DNA of 64,000 nucleotides from Bisporella sp. PMI_857 (GCA_021307315.1 JAJSPD010000009.1:372001-436000); one strand, 5' to 3'; positions 45,170-57,780 are shown, numbered from the stretch's first letter. Notes: generated from the sequence alone by a model not told the origin. Translations and numbers: made by a program.

Positions 45170-47263
45170 TTATCTCGGCTGCTGGAATTGGTTGTAGCTC
45201 TGCTGACTTAAAGGGCTAGCAACTGGCGTGAACGGGTTTCCGCTTTTCTGGCTCTGAGGGCTAGCAACTGGCGTGAACGGGTTTCCGCTTTTCTGGCTCT
45301 GAGGGCTAGTCACTGGTGAGGCGACCAGATCGGTATGGAGATTCTTGTTCCCAACTTCTTTGAGCAGCTTCTTAGTATCAAAATGCGCTGGTGCATCTTG
45401 AATAACTGGCGCATGGAATGCTCTCGCTGTTTCAAAAGGGCTCAGTGTTGTCCTTCTTGACAACATCCAGAATCCCCAGAACGTGGGAAGAATGAAGAGA
45501 ATGACGCTGATGGTCACGGCCATGCTGCCAAACCACCACTTCCAGAATACTCGATATTGGATAGTGTACCTCGCTACGAATGTGTCGGTGACCGTTTGAG
45601 TTGTTCCCCAGTTCAGACCTACATCTGCAGTCAAGGGCTCGCCGTCCCATAAATTATCGGCTATCATGATCGAGCTGTAAAAGAATACATCGCTAAGGCG
45701 GCCCAATAGATCATCGATCAATAATCCTTTGCTGTTCCCAAAGCCTGAAAAAGATACATTGCACATGTTGAATGGCGAGTCCCCAGAAATGAGCGATGTC
45801 CCCTTTTGGTCAATGAAATCGCTACTCATAGCACTCGGTATGACTTGATCTGCATAGCTCCCAAGCACATCTATGGATGGCCAATGGTCACTATCAGATG
45901 GTGGATTTACTATAACTCGGGTTGCACCATAGTATTCTTGAATTGTATCAAATATGCCGGCGAAAATTGACGTATTTGTTGTACGATCCGATATGAGATC
46001 CAAATTTGGAAACGGCTCGAAGTTTATGGGTTGATAAGGATCTCGGCTCGATGTCTCGTTATACGACCACGAATATTCTTTACTGCCAGTGTAATTGTAC
46101 ACCACGTCAACATGATACTGAACCGTGCCCATCTCCAGTGAACAGTTATGTATGACGAAGTTGCCTTCGCATGTTGGATCCGGTTTCGTTTGCGTCAATA
46201 CCCCAATGATGTTGTCGACAGCATTATAAGTAATGTTACCATCTAAAAGGACCTCTCCGATGGTATCATTAAAATACTGTGAGTCATACAGCAGAGAATA
46301 TGGCTCTGTGGTTTCATCTGTATGTAAAATTAGTTCTGGTTGTGAATCGAAGCAATGACTCTATGTAGAGACAGAGCTCAATGCTGGTACATGCTTCTAT
46401 TCCGAACATATCACAAAAGCTTGATAGAAAACATAAGTATCTTACTACAAGTTGCCCTGAAACCTATGCCGGAAACTGTAGCGCTACACCAGTCTGTGCA
46501 AGTTGTCAGATTACTCCAGGTATCTACCCATCCCTTCTCATTTGAGATAACATGCGGCAAGATGTAAGCCCACTTTGCATCAATCATGGCAACGGTATTC
46601 TCATCATTCAAAGTTGCTGAAGTCCACCCTTTTGGTATCTTGGAGGCAATATTGAAGTCAACAGGCTTTACGCGACTGACTACTGCAGTTACAGGTGAAA
46701 TCGCGTTCTGGAGCAAGATTCCGTTGATAGGAAGCGTTGCGGCGAAAATAGTCGCCAGAGCAACGTAATTGAAAGCCTTCCATGCGAGTACGGCTTCTAT
46801 CAAGCTACCCGCGGCCCATGTGTTGTGTAAGTCCGCAACGGTTACTTGTTTCCGCGAAGCCCGATACCACCAGGAAACCGCCATTCCTTGAGATATTGCG
46901 AGATGGATCATCAAAGTGTTGATAGACAGAACTACCCGAAGTATTAGCAATATTCTCATTGTTTAAATCAACAAATCGCTTACTGATTGACAGCCAAGCT
47001 GCAGGTTTTGGGAAGAGCCTGGGAAATGCGCTGACTTCATGGTTGCTGAAAAACTTGAGGGTTATTCCAGACAAGACGAGTGTGCATGCAGAACCGATGA
47101 GTCCTAAGGCGCCGAGAATTGGAAATCTTGAAATCTTCCTGAATGTGAATCGGCTCTCTTCGTCACTTTCCAGCCATGGAAAGAAAGTACTACTATGCTC
47201 AACTGGGGGTGTGGTGAAGGTGGTATTGGTCACAGAAATGGGAGACTTTTCACTTCGAGTCAT
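45170..47263 (-). CDS. DUF3176 family membrane protein
   Basis: Fungal-specific multi-pass membrane protein of 637 aa, function unknown. Exons are 47263-46984, 46931-46446 and 46317-45170. The family core runs from PKPAAWLSI across the first intron into AISQGMAVSWWYRASRKQVTVADLHNTWAAGS, then a membrane helix with ALATIFAATLPINGILLQ. A large probably extracellular loop follows, rich in N-glycosylation sites and paired cysteines (TTCTDWC, FRATCNETT, CEGNFVIHNC). A last helix (ISVILFILPTFWGFWML) precedes a cytoplasmic tail. The tail holds a perfect in-frame 45-bp (15-aa) tandem duplication containing SGNPFTPVASP. Family members are abundant and divergent in Pezizomycotina. Confidence 0.9.
45213..45302 (-). 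repeat. 45-bp coding tandem duplication
   Basis: Two identical 45-bp units (45213-45257 and 45258-45302) inside the C-terminal tail of the DUF3176 gene, followed by a degraded partial third copy from 45303. Confidence 0.9.
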
Positions 47264-49105
47264 TGCTGCAAGTCTACTTAAATGTTAGAGGGAAAAGATG
47301 AGAATAATTTGAAGCTCACTAACCTAGGATATGTTTGATGATGGATCTTATCTACAAAACAGGTTGTGCTAAGAGATCACAGTGCCACAGATAGACTGAA
47401 TGAAAGCAATAATTCTGGCAGAGTGTAGAGGGCGTCGGCTCATATATTAATGCTACAACTTGATGATTCCTGAACAACAATATAATTCGCATCTGACTGA
47501 CAGTCTAGAGTCTAATGCCTGACACTGCTGCACTGATCTGCCATTCTGAGAACCAATCCGCAATAGAAACTGTTGGAAAAGAGGAAAGCAAGCTGAACTA
47601 CAGCCAATTATCTCTTTACAAAGCACCATACTAGCAGCAAAGCAATCACGTATAGCAGGTGTACGTTAATTTGGGTCCAACATCCAACTGCATATTATGC
47701 AATGTTGTAATGGTAGGTTATGTTGTTTGGGGTTCAGCTCATAATCTTGATATCCAAAAGTGTGGTAATTCCGGGAATACATTCCCTAATGTCCACAGTA
47801 TGCAGGTCTATGGTATATGTGATCTACATTGAAACGATATGAGCGAGGGCCATCACCTTACGACCAGGCTGTGCCGTAGCAGGAAACCAACGCCAAGTGT
47901 TGGGACCGTAATTTGTTGACTCAAGGATGAATCATGATGTTTACTATTCTAAATGTCTATACTTGTAACTTAATCAGCTATCGAGAAGATCATAATTGTG
48001 GAAAACGACGTTCTTCAGATATCAGTGTTTACTAGTACATCTGAGTTGAAATGGTGGTTCAATTAAGCGGTGGTGCGACTAGACGGGACATTGTGCTAAA
48101 TATTTACCAGGGTCTGAGCCGTGGGGGCCAGGCGTAGTCCACAAGGCCGGTTGCCAATCCAAAACTCAACCAACTCAGCGCTCGCAGGGGTGATGAAAGT
48201 TTTCAGATAGCCCCCAATGCGTCTCTGTGTCCGTCAAAATATCGTTGAGTGGGTCATAGTTGGCAGAGGTTTGCAGTAATCCCAACGACACGAGAGTTGC
48301 TTCTCCACTTCCAGCTTATCGCTAATTGAAGAGAGAGCTTCGAGAGATCCTGTTGGCGAAGTACCAGCACTGTTTGTGAAGACAACTGGTATAAAAGTTC
48401 CAAATAATTAGCTCTGGCTCACTCCGAAGGTATGGTCGTCCAAAATTGCAACTAAGTCATGCTTGCCCCATCTTCCTAACTGTGATTCTCTGCCTCGAGA
48501 TACTGAAAGCAATCATTGTAAGGAGGCGAGAAAAAGGTCCCGCAGCGGACACTTTGAAGAGATTTATAGACCCAAAACATTGCTTTGCTAGGTTGAAATG
48601 CCTACTGGATAAGATGGCCTCGAGAGCTTTCGCAACATTTGCTCAAGCTTGTGTCCACAGGCTGGCTCTCAATCATAGGTTCTAGATCACTTCCATAGTA
48701 TCAAATGCCTTAGGAAGACGTTCCAGATCTGCGATGGCTCTTACGTTTGTGGGCTAGTGCAGTGGAGTGTCATATCCTGTGTTCGAAAGCGTACATCGCT
48801 TTAGAGCCTCCATTACAATATATCAGAGCAGCCTATGTAGCTCAGCTTCCTCGCTATATATCCACAAGGTCGTGCCGTACCGGGCATTTCTAATATTAGA
48901 GAGCGACAAAACCTGGACCACGTGCAAGCTAAAGAGGAGATGATTCATCTCAGCTTCATTATGGCTTCTCATGGTTGTCTTATATTACTCTCTCTGGTGA
49001 GCTTACACTCACAACGCTCTGCATTGTGAGCAATTTAACAAAGAGAAGGCATTTCTCAAGTGTCCTTCTATAGCACTTCTTATTCGCAATATAGCAAATC
49101 GATTC
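47264..49105. other. Intergenic region
   Basis: About 1.8 kb. A plus-strand frame at 48446-48685 has a run (ACPIFLTVILCLEILKAII) faintly like the C-terminal region of AflR-type regulators, with stop-interrupted frames around it. Too weak to call. Confidence 0.35.
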
Positions 49106-51564
49106 TCAGAATCCGGCGAAGTTATTCCCACGCTCATCATACTCCTGGACCATCCCCCTACTCCCAAGAAGATCCCCAGGATCAGGAATCTGATCAAAAT
49201 TATAGAGCTGATCTAGCGACCAATCTTGCACATCCCCTTCGGTGAAGTTCTCGAAACCTATCCACTGCGGTCGACTATCAAGTGCCAATGTGATGGAAGC
49301 ATTGCTGTAATCTGTATCGTAAGTGTACGTGTGTTCTGTCGATGTCGCTACGCTACGTGACGCTTCGATACTTGGATATTGTGTTTGTGGACTACTGAAT
49401 TCACAAGCTTGTTGCTCGTTTTCAATTTTAGGCACCCGCGCCAGGTTTCTCTGCGTTTCTGGCTTGTTGTACTCATTTCTGGGTTGCTGTGCTTTTGCTG
49501 CCAGTGCTGTGCCTCCTTTCGGACGTTGTTCCTTGAGAAATACCACGCTTGAGTCTAACATACCTACTGTGAACTTCATGAATTCTGCCGCTTTGCTACT
49601 AACCCTCAATGTCCATCTATACTCAGCAAGTTTCGAACGGTAAACCTCTGCCTCCTCAGCAGAGTCACTAGTGACCCAGAGCAGAGAGCCAAAGGCGCCG
49701 ACGATTGCAAGATTGACCTTCGAAGCAAAATACCAGAAGCTCTGAAGATGGGCTGGCTCAAATTTGTTGACCAATTCGACGGCCGCTGTAAAACGCATCT
49801 TCGCGGCAGCTCTAGTGATAGAGCGAAGCTTTTCATCTTCGCAGGTGAAGCGAATTATTGCGCGATGGAGAGTCACTTCGGCAGCAAAGTATGCCAAATG
49901 CAAAGAACCTGAAGTGTCAGCGGGTATTCATGTCAAGCGTGAAGACAAAGATACCTGTAGGTGAAAGCTTTCTGGCCTTCGTTTGGCCTACTCCTAAGCA
50001 CTCTGGCAATCTTGCGTGCCATTCCTTCAATCTCAGTTGCAGCGGCTTTGCTTTTTCCAATGTCACCATCAGTGCATTCTCATCTTCTGCTTCTAACGCA
50101 GCTATAGCACGCAGCGTGAAGAATGTCTTTAAGATATCATGCAGAATCTCTGTTAGCAATATCATATTGACAAATGTCAATCTTCCTGTCTCAACTTCAG
50201 AACTACCCTCTTCCTCATCATCGTCTTCAGCCGTTTCGGGAAAGTCTCTGTCTTCAACAGGTTTCACTGCCCAGTCGTCAAGATCAATTAATGGTGGCCG
50301 GCCATGGATCAACGCTCCCCATACATCTTGCATGTACAAAGCCCCTAATAACGTCAGCTCACAATATCCAATCCAAGTTCTTCTATTCTAGATATCCTTT
50401 TTGCCACTCACAAGCAAGCCTTTTTCTCAGCGTCCTCTCCCACTCGGGAATTTTCCATCTCTCACAATCAAGATGCATTCCTAGGTTCTGCGCCACTGCA
50501 ACAAGCTGCCCTGTTAAAGCCCACGAATCCCCATCCGGCCTCTGCAATAACAGCAATCCCGCTTGGACTGTGCTCAACTTCGGTCGATTTAGCACGTCAC
50601 TCATAAACTTGGGCACCAATCTCTCTAGCTTCCTAGCATCTGGTTTCGGTAGATTGACTAATTCAGGAGTGTACGACCACCAATTCAAGGCCAGAATATA
50701 CACTGCCGCTAGAATGGGTGGTGTGAACTCTCGGTACGTCCTCTCGTACTTCTCCAGAAATACTTTCTTGTCCATGATGGGGAAGCTTGGATGGATGATC
50801 CGGAAATACAAATGGACTAAGGCTTTACCATGGGGAGCAACAATAGACTCCACAAGATCTAGGTTCGCGAGCTCTTCTTCAACTTGTGATGGAGACTCGG
50901 ACTTCATGATGAAGTGCGTTTTGGGGGAGACGCGGCGTAGGGTGCCAGGCGTGGATACATACTCGCCGCGACCATTGAATGGGGAGAGGTTGATGAGGCG
51001 GACATCGTATTCAGTTGTTTGGCCCAGATAGTGTCCGTGTTGGCGATTCTGTAAGCCAAGAGTTGCCTTGAGGAGGGAGGAAGGTAGTGTGTTGTAATCA
51101 TCTATGGGGGGCTTGGCTTGTATTGCTACATTTAAGATTCTCGTCAATCACAGATGCCGTCCACAACTCATGTCCAGTGACATAATGACTTACCACGCTC
51201 TGTATCAGGCGATCTCCTAAACAGCCATTAGCCACGCCCGTAAGCAAAAATCAACTTGCAGTAAGAACAAGCGCATTTACCCTGACTTGTCACTATCCTC
51301 CTCAACCCTTCTCCGTTTCCTCCTTAGCGGACTCTGCACAAATGTACATTCCTCCCCTCGACTTTGACACATAATACACATCTCACTTCCCTCAGAAATC
51401 ATACACCTGCTTTTCCGCCGTCGGCATGCATCGCAAGGGCGATCTTTCCGAGTCCAGCCGTTTGCCGGTGCCGATACTTTACCCGCCCTAGCCGCTCCCT
51501 CAGCCGGCGACAATGATTGGCCATCTTTGGTGTCGGCGGAAGGAGCGATGGGTGTGGCGGACAT
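49106..51564 (-). CDS. tamA: Zn2Cys6 regulator, TamA/Dal81-like
   Basis: Predicted nuclear co-activator of nitrogen-catabolic genes (TamA in Aspergillus, Dal81/Uga35 in yeast); 737 aa. Five exons: 51564-51281, 51216-51194 (a 23-nt micro-exon), 51125-50412, 50344-49955 and 49908-49106. The zinc cluster uses C44, C47, C54, C63, C66 and C73 in DRPCDACRRRKSRC, CIMC and ECTFVQSP, the form seen in TamA/Dal81. The fungal_trans domain includes EYDVRLINLSPFNGRGE, ESIVAPHGKALVHLYF, RIIHPSFPIMDKKVFLEKYER, LSTVQAGLLLLQRPDGDSW, a junction reading RLA|WALYMQDVWGALIHGRP and HLAYFAAEVTLHRAIIR. In other fungi this protein is partly needed for GABA, allantoin and amino-acid use, and its own zinc cluster can be dispensable. 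It could be a paralogue rather than the single orthologue. Confidence 0.88.
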
Positions 51565-54286
51565 TATAGATGGGAATAGGGAGGAGGAAGAGAAGATCTA
51601 GATGCAGAATGAGGTGATATGGGGCGATATCGCGATCGTAGAAAATGGGAGGGATATGACGATCACGTGCGATAAGGGATGCCAAGGCGTGACTAATGGG
51701 AATGTGCGAGGCTATTCCAATCTGCTGCTTGATATTTCAGTTGAGGACCTAATGGTCTTTATTGTTTTTCCAAGCAAGCATGTCGACTTATGTTCATTCG
51801 AATAGAAGATAGATTATATGATTTGTTTGTGGCCGGCTTTCTGCAGTCTTGGGTTCTCGTGTGCTCCACTTTTATATTCGGCATCTTTTCACACTCCGAG
51901 GGCGATATCTTTTCTTATTAGCGCTATGTTAATGTAACAAAATAAAATACATAACGGTATTTAGTTAGAATACATTAATGGAGTGAGGGCCACACTTGAC
52001 CTCTCATCTGGGATATATGTCATGTATTCTTGACTCTTAAGCATTGGCCAAGCAAAGTCTACCACTTGTCGCTTTACCATAAATTTCAGTTCAGAGTATG
52101 AGAGAGCCATAATTGTATGTCCACAGGGACATAATTCTAGAATGAACTTTGGCTTAAGAATCAACTGATCGGGTGTTCCATGAGTCTGGGCTCCCAAGTA
52201 TTAACACTCCACCTTAGAAGCAAAACTACCTCGAAGCTGTGAAAGCATAAAGAACTATATAGACTTGAAGAGAAGCATGTAAGAACACAATCAAGCAATA
52301 ATTATATCTACTCAAATGCGTTGCTCCGCCACTCCCAAATTTTCTGATATTCATTGTCCCTTCTTGTACTATGGAGTAGAAGGAGTAGGAGTAGAACGCA
52401 TGGATAATTTCGTGTCCAACCGAAAGCAAATTTAAAGCCTGTGTATTGTCCTCTTAATAAACTTACGGGGATAGTCTGATTTGGCAGTCGCTACGCGAAA
52501 CAGTGTTGTAATGATAATTAAAATCTAAAAAATAGGACATATTTCCACTTGGTAGGGTCTTGGAAAGTGATTAAGGACTAGAGGGATTAAATTTGGGAGT
52601 TGAAGAGCTGCAGAGCTGCAAAACACGCCATCTCGCATGGAAATGCTCTCATGGCATTTTCCAATTCCTTTTTTGGGCCTGAGCAGTTGCTGCTCTAGCC
52701 TGAGCCTAGCCCTCGGCCTTGAGGGAAGTATAATTCTTAGTTTAAAGTGTAGCCACCTTTTTGAAGCTATTAAATTCTTGTAATAGTATCATTTTTTGCC
52801 CCTCTATTAAAATTATTAAGGATCTTTGTTAACACCATTATTGTCCTGTAATAGTGGGAGGTTCATGCAAAAAGGGTGTGTAGAGTAGAAATTTAAGGGA
52901 TATGCTATTGATTATGAAATATGAAGCCCGCCGCTTGTAAGCAAATCATTAATTACAACGCCCCGCCCTTAAGCCACCCCGGAGTCCAGCTGCTACTTCA
53001 CACTAAATCAAACACTTGTATATACACACCTCTCTCTTTCAAAGCTCCAGGAGTAAGCCTCCGATCCTCACCTGCCTCTTCATTCTTACTCTCGTCTAAA
53101 ATTTTCCGGTGAAACAGCTCCCCCTTATAGCGGATTGTCCACTAGCCTTTTGATAACAGGCCAAGCCTATGATCCTCAGCCTAAGTCTTGTTGACGCCCT
53201 AAGTACTAAGTTTAGTACGACCCACGAAAACTTCGAAATATTCATTCCTTGTCCAATCTTGTCAGATGGCAGCCTCGTAATTATCAGAAAGTGGGCCTAA
53301 TAACGCCTCTACGTCCATTACGCGATTGCAGTATGCTTCTCCAATAACTTGATACTAGCTGTTCTTCCCCTCCACAAAATCGTAGGTGATAGACAGCCTG
53401 AACAGTAACGAGATCACCAACTCCAGCTATCCCTAGCGCTAGGCCTAAGTGTCCCTCAGTGGTCAAAAGAAAGCCCGGCCGCAACGATTTGCATAAGGGA
53501 TAGTCCAGAAAGCCAGCTCGTTAACAGGTATTAGGTTTTCGTTGATATTTCGTCTACCTAATATGTTGTATAGGATTTCTACACCTCGTCGCAAACTTGG
53601 AGGGGAGATTCATGCGTAAATACCGTCGCTTGGTAATGCTACCACAGCAGATGGTTTTGTACAAAGCTCAGAAGTCATTGCTTTCCAGAGAAAATGCGCT
53701 CTGAAGTTCTGGTTTTGACGCCAACCGCCGTAGTCCCAAAGACAGATGCGGGTCACACCAACTGCATTTCAATCAATCCAAATCAATATTACTAATATTA
53801 ATGATATCAATTAACATCAACAATGCCTTTCATAATAGGTTTTTTTTATATAATAATTAGAACCTAGCAAATTTAAAATAATAGCCTCACCAGCTAGCCA
53901 CCCTGCAAGCGCTCTAAAGCTCCGTACAGCTAACAAGTTCTAATACTGCCTTATATGGTTAGTTGGTTTTATGGAACGAATGCAACGATATAATTGGCTG
54001 ATCAAGGTATTTTTATATTGAATCCAATACCCGAATTGTATTAAGGTGCCAAAAGGATCAATACTTGTTGGCCTCACGGAGCAACCATTATAAGCTGTCC
54101 ATGGCAGTACCTCATTACAACATTCTCGACCCCACCTATGCAGCTTACCTGGTATTTACTCCGCCTAGCCAACGTTTACAGCTTTGCCGTCGACGCTGAG
54201 GATCTGAAATTCTGCTCATCTTGGATGGCCTCCTCGTTATCAACATCAAAAAAGTAGCATACCATTCTTCTTCGGATAAGGCAAAC
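51565..54286. other. Gene-poor AT-rich stretch
   Basis: About 2.7 kb with no credible gene. AT-rich, stop-dense blocks (52440-52900 and 53760-53960) look like mutated repeat DNA, but no terminal repeats or transposase motifs could be fixed. Confidence 0.4.
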
Positions 54287-55264
54287 ATGACAGCCTCCCC
54301 AAATGATTTCAGCAAGCAGGCGCGCATGATTTGGGCAACTCTTGATGACCATATTAAAGCTTTCGCGCCTCTTGAAAGCACTGTTTCCGCTCTCGCCACT
54401 CCGATTGAACAAAACTTTACGAATGGAGGCCATACCGATGGCGGCTACGTCCAAGGATATGAGGTTGAGGACTCCGATAATACACCTGACATCTGCGAAC
54501 TATACGCTTGCATCCTCCGCTACGCAAGAACTCTTCCATGGAACGATAAAGCTGCCCACTGGCGGCTAATCAAGGTGCTCACAGCGTTCTTCGCACGACC
54601 TGAGCCTCCGGCCCCATTAGGATATAAAGATTCAGTTTTGTGGAGAGGTTCCTGGTTTGGTTCAGAAGTTAGGGATGAATGGAACTTTAAGCCAAGTGTA
54701 TGTGACATGCATTGCTATTGACTCTCCAATATCCCCCCCCCCGGGATGCTCTCGAGGCAATGTTTCGGATAACTTAATCTCCTCCCCTTCTCCCTCCTTC
54801 CGCCCAGGCGGATCGTATAGAAAGATCAAAGGCTGACTTTCGTGAAGGTCCGACCAGGAAAGGACATTGTGGAAGACAGTGAGGAATGGACAAATCTAAA
54901 CGCGTTTATGGCATACTTCACGGTTGAAGTTGCTACCGGTAATTCGTGGTATGGCTTCCGGGCTCTCGCGGGTTTGATGGAGCCGACCCTTGTTGGTGGC
55001 TTTGAACTAGAGATCATGTTGCCTTCGATAGCAGTTTGGATTCTGATTGCTGGGAAGGTACTGTATAAGGCAATAAAGGGACAAGCTGGAGAGTCATCTA
55101 ATGTTGATAGCAATCCTGCTGGCGAATTCTCTTTGCAGCATTGGGAGATCTGGAAGAAAAGGTTCCTAGATATCTCTGCAGATGAGAAAGGCGGGCTGAA
55201 AGATGCGACAAGAAAGATGGCGGGTGATGCTGCGAGGGAAATGGAACTCATCGAGTCGTCATAG
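54287..55264 (+). CDS. Conserved fungal protein, DUF3632-like
   Basis: Two exons, 54287-54697 and 54821-55264, give 284 aa. The intron (donor GTATGT, acceptor TATAG, 123 nt) contains a 10-C run; splicing at the earlier CCCAG would run into a stop, so TATAG is preferred. The text (LYACILRYARTLPWNDKAAHWRLIKVL, FGSEVRDEWNFKPS, EWTNLNAFMAYFTVE, WYGFRALAGLMEP, MLPSIAVWILIAGKVLY) resembles the fungal DUF3632 proteins of unknown function, which are frequent in accessory regions. The open frame extends upstream without an ATG, so 54287 is the first usable start. Probably cytosolic; no motif suggests an activity. Confidence 0.7.
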
Positions 55265-56099
55265 AATCCTACGTTAAGATACTTCGCGAAATATGGATGC
55301 ATGGAGTTGAACATATTAACGGAGATTATCCTAAGGGAGAGTCTCGCCAATGGGAAAGAACTTGCTAGCGAGTGTATATATGAAGCAGAAATCCAGATAG
55401 GAACTCGATGCCTGACATTTGTATTATGAGCCTTGGGATGACTCGGCCGCAAGTCAAGTTGGTAGAGTGAAAGACCAAGTCGAATCGCTTGTGTTCCTTT
55501 GATTCATCGTAGAGATTGTTCCTCCTGGAGACCATCTTCAGCGAGGGCTTTACATCACACCCAAGCTGCGAATTCTTTTGTATATGTTTGTACAAAGTAC
55601 CAGGTACGGCTTATAGAACTTTTGGTTGACTGCTGATGGCTGGTGTCAAAATTTCAGCAAACCTTCAGCCACAATGAGGATGAGGTTCAATCTCGGCAAT
55701 TGAGCCTACATTCACGTCTGCTGTCCTCGTTGTCGCAGCTAAATTTATTTCTTGTTTCGGTAGCCCCGCTGCTTTCACATGTAGTCATTTGCGAGTAGTT
55801 GACAAGTACCTCTACATATATTTCAATGCCTTGGTAACGAGGATTTCGTACAACCTTCAGTTACAACGTTAACTTTAATACTGGGTATTTGCCAGCGCTA
55901 TTCTAGTAGCGCCACCCGTTGTTATGGATACCCCAAGACCGAAATATTCGCGTCACGACGTTGATATCTCCATTTGATCCCATCCGATATTAAAGCGTGA
56001 AGTTTGCCGTCAACAACAAAAGAAATCCCTAAATCTAGTTGGCGAACAAGCAGGCACTACTGAATTATATGACACAGCTACAATCCTAAAAGGGCAAAA
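55265..56099. other. Intergenic region
   Basis: AT-rich flank between the DUF3632-like gene and the transposase relic; nothing recognised. Confidence 0.4.
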
Positions 56100-56468
56100 C
56101 TTTTCACAACAAAAAGTAGACGGTAGCGAAAGATAAAGCTGCTAAGAAAGTCTAGAAGGCCTCTAGGAAACTAAATAAAACTATAGCAGCTTACAAGACA
56201 AAGGTAGAAAGGGCTAATTGACGCGAGCCAAACAGCTTATGCAGAAAGCTAAAAATGACGTCAAAGCCACCGCTAAGTTGCAGCTAAACGGTTTAAAACA
56301 GTGTAAAATCATAGTGTTATACCTGCAAAAGGTCTCGAATCCTTGCCCAAAGGTAGTACAATTTGTACGAGATGAAGAAGTGGTTATGCAAAAGGAGGGG
56401 TCAAAATCAAAGGTTACAAGAACTTGGGCAGTTTCATTATTACAGAGATATAGAGAGCAGCCAAAATA
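56100..56468 (+). pseudogene. Relic of a pogo-type transposase C-terminus
   Basis: A lysine/alanine-rich coiled-coil reading (AKDKAAKKV, KASRKLNKTIAAYKTKVERAN, then AKNDVKATAKLQ and a QRYRE-like end) matches the charged C-terminal tails of fungal pogo/Fot transposases. It is broken by stop codons at places where Gln or Arg is expected and by at least one frame change, so it cannot make a transposase. No catalytic DDE part and no terminal repeats were found. It may be what remains of an element mutated by RIP. Confidence 0.45.
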
Positions 56469-57283
56469 GATGCAACTATATGTATTTTCGACTTATTTAG
56501 CTCTTGATACCATCTTTTAGATAATAGTTCAAGTATGTAGTTATAAATCTACGATTTTCAATGTCCTTGAAGGGTGACTCATGTGAACGTTTAGCCGGGA
56601 ATACTAGTATAGGTATATGTAGAATGGCCTTTGCACAGGTGTCAAATTAGAGGCTAATATTGTCTCATGTTATTGTTTTGCCTAAGTATTACAGTTAAGT
56701 TATGTAGCCAGTTATTCCAAAGTATGTTTAGCCACAGCTTTCGGACCAACCTACAAGCCTTCCGTGCGCCTTATAGTTTGACAAGAGCACCTCGAAGTAA
56801 GCCTACCCATTTCATGTCACTTATTAGTTATATTCAGTTTAAATTCAATTTTGCCGCTGCCGTCATCGTAAATTCGATGGCTCGTTGGGAGAAGAGTGTT
56901 AATTCAAAGTTAAGGCAAAGATGGCTCCAATGATCGAAAATACAAACGAGTAGATGGAATTATTCCTTATACTGATCGACCTCTAAATCTCGACCGGCTT
57001 TGACTCTCCCCCATCGAATATATACCATTTCGACGCTACCACCGCAACCCGCACTACTTCGACTAGAGGTATGCAGCGCAGGATTAGGACAACCCCCCCC
57101 CCCCCCCCCAAATTTACAAACACCCCACCTACCGCAATCCTAACAATAATCCCCAAGCAACCTTCTACAAGACCACGGCCGCAGCCTACCCAGAGCAACA
57201 AATCGCCATTTTCAAATATCCAGACCTTTTTCAGGCTCTCCGACGAACCAAAACGCACCACACTCCCCACGCTAAACCTCAGC
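56469..57283. other. Intergenic with poly-C tract
   Basis: AT-rich until about 57000, then a sharp change to GC-rich DNA. A run of 17 C lies at 57093-57109. The glyoxalase frame is open upstream to 57071 through a Pro/Thr-rich stretch, but I regard that as leader sequence. Confidence 0.45.
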
Positions 57284-57780
57284 ATGCCTCCCACCCCGCT
57301 CGCAACGGTCAAAGCCCTAGACCACCTCGTCCTAACCTGCAAATCCATCCCCGCAACCATCCACTGGTACACGACCTACCTAGGCATGCGCGCGCACGTC
57401 TTCACGCCGCCCAGCAGCTCCGCCGCCGTCCCCACGCAGCGGCACGCGCTCCTCTTCGGGCAGCAGAAGATCAACCTGCACCAGCAGGGCGCGGAGTTCG
57501 AGCCGAAAGCCGCGAGCGCGCTCCCCGGGACCGCGGACCTGTGCTTCCTGGTCGAGGACGGGACGAGCTTGCGGGACGCGGTCGAGGGGTTTCGCAAGGG
57601 CGGGATCGAGGTGCTGGAAGGCGGGAAGGTGGTTCCGCGCACGGGGGCTCGGGGGAGGATTAGTAGCGTTTATGTGAGGGACCCGGATGGGAACCTGATC
57701 GAGTAAGGAGGACGGTTCGCGATGTGCTCTATCCAAGATTGCTGATGTTCCCTTTTAGGCTTTCTGAGTATTCCGCTTGA
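57284..57780 (+). CDS. Glyoxalase/VOC-fold protein (GLOD5-like)
   Basis: Small vicinal-oxygen-chelate protein of 146 aa. Exons are 57284-57702 and 57759-57780; the 56-nt intron (GTAAGG...TTTTAG) restores the family ending DGNLIELSEY, which a one-exon call would lose. Metal-ligand candidates are His14 in ALDHLVLTC, the INLHQQG segment and the Glu in NLIELSEY. The fold expected is a beta-alpha-beta-beta-beta pair as in glyoxalase I and bleomycin-resistance proteins; annotated relatives are called glyoxalase domain-containing protein 5. The actual reaction is unknown. GC content in 57380-57700 is far above that of both flanks. An alternative ATG at 57071 would add 71 low-complexity residues, possibly a targeting leader but more likely untranslated. 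Confidence 0.87.

Noticed and set aside
48211..48960. Possible decayed AflR-like regulator on the plus strand
   Set aside because: Only one short segment (48446-48520) has faint similarity; no zinc cluster and no consistent frame.
57376..57736. Minus-strand frames opposite the glyoxalase gene
   Set aside because: High GC leaves all frames open; the plus strand has the VOC motifs and splice sites.
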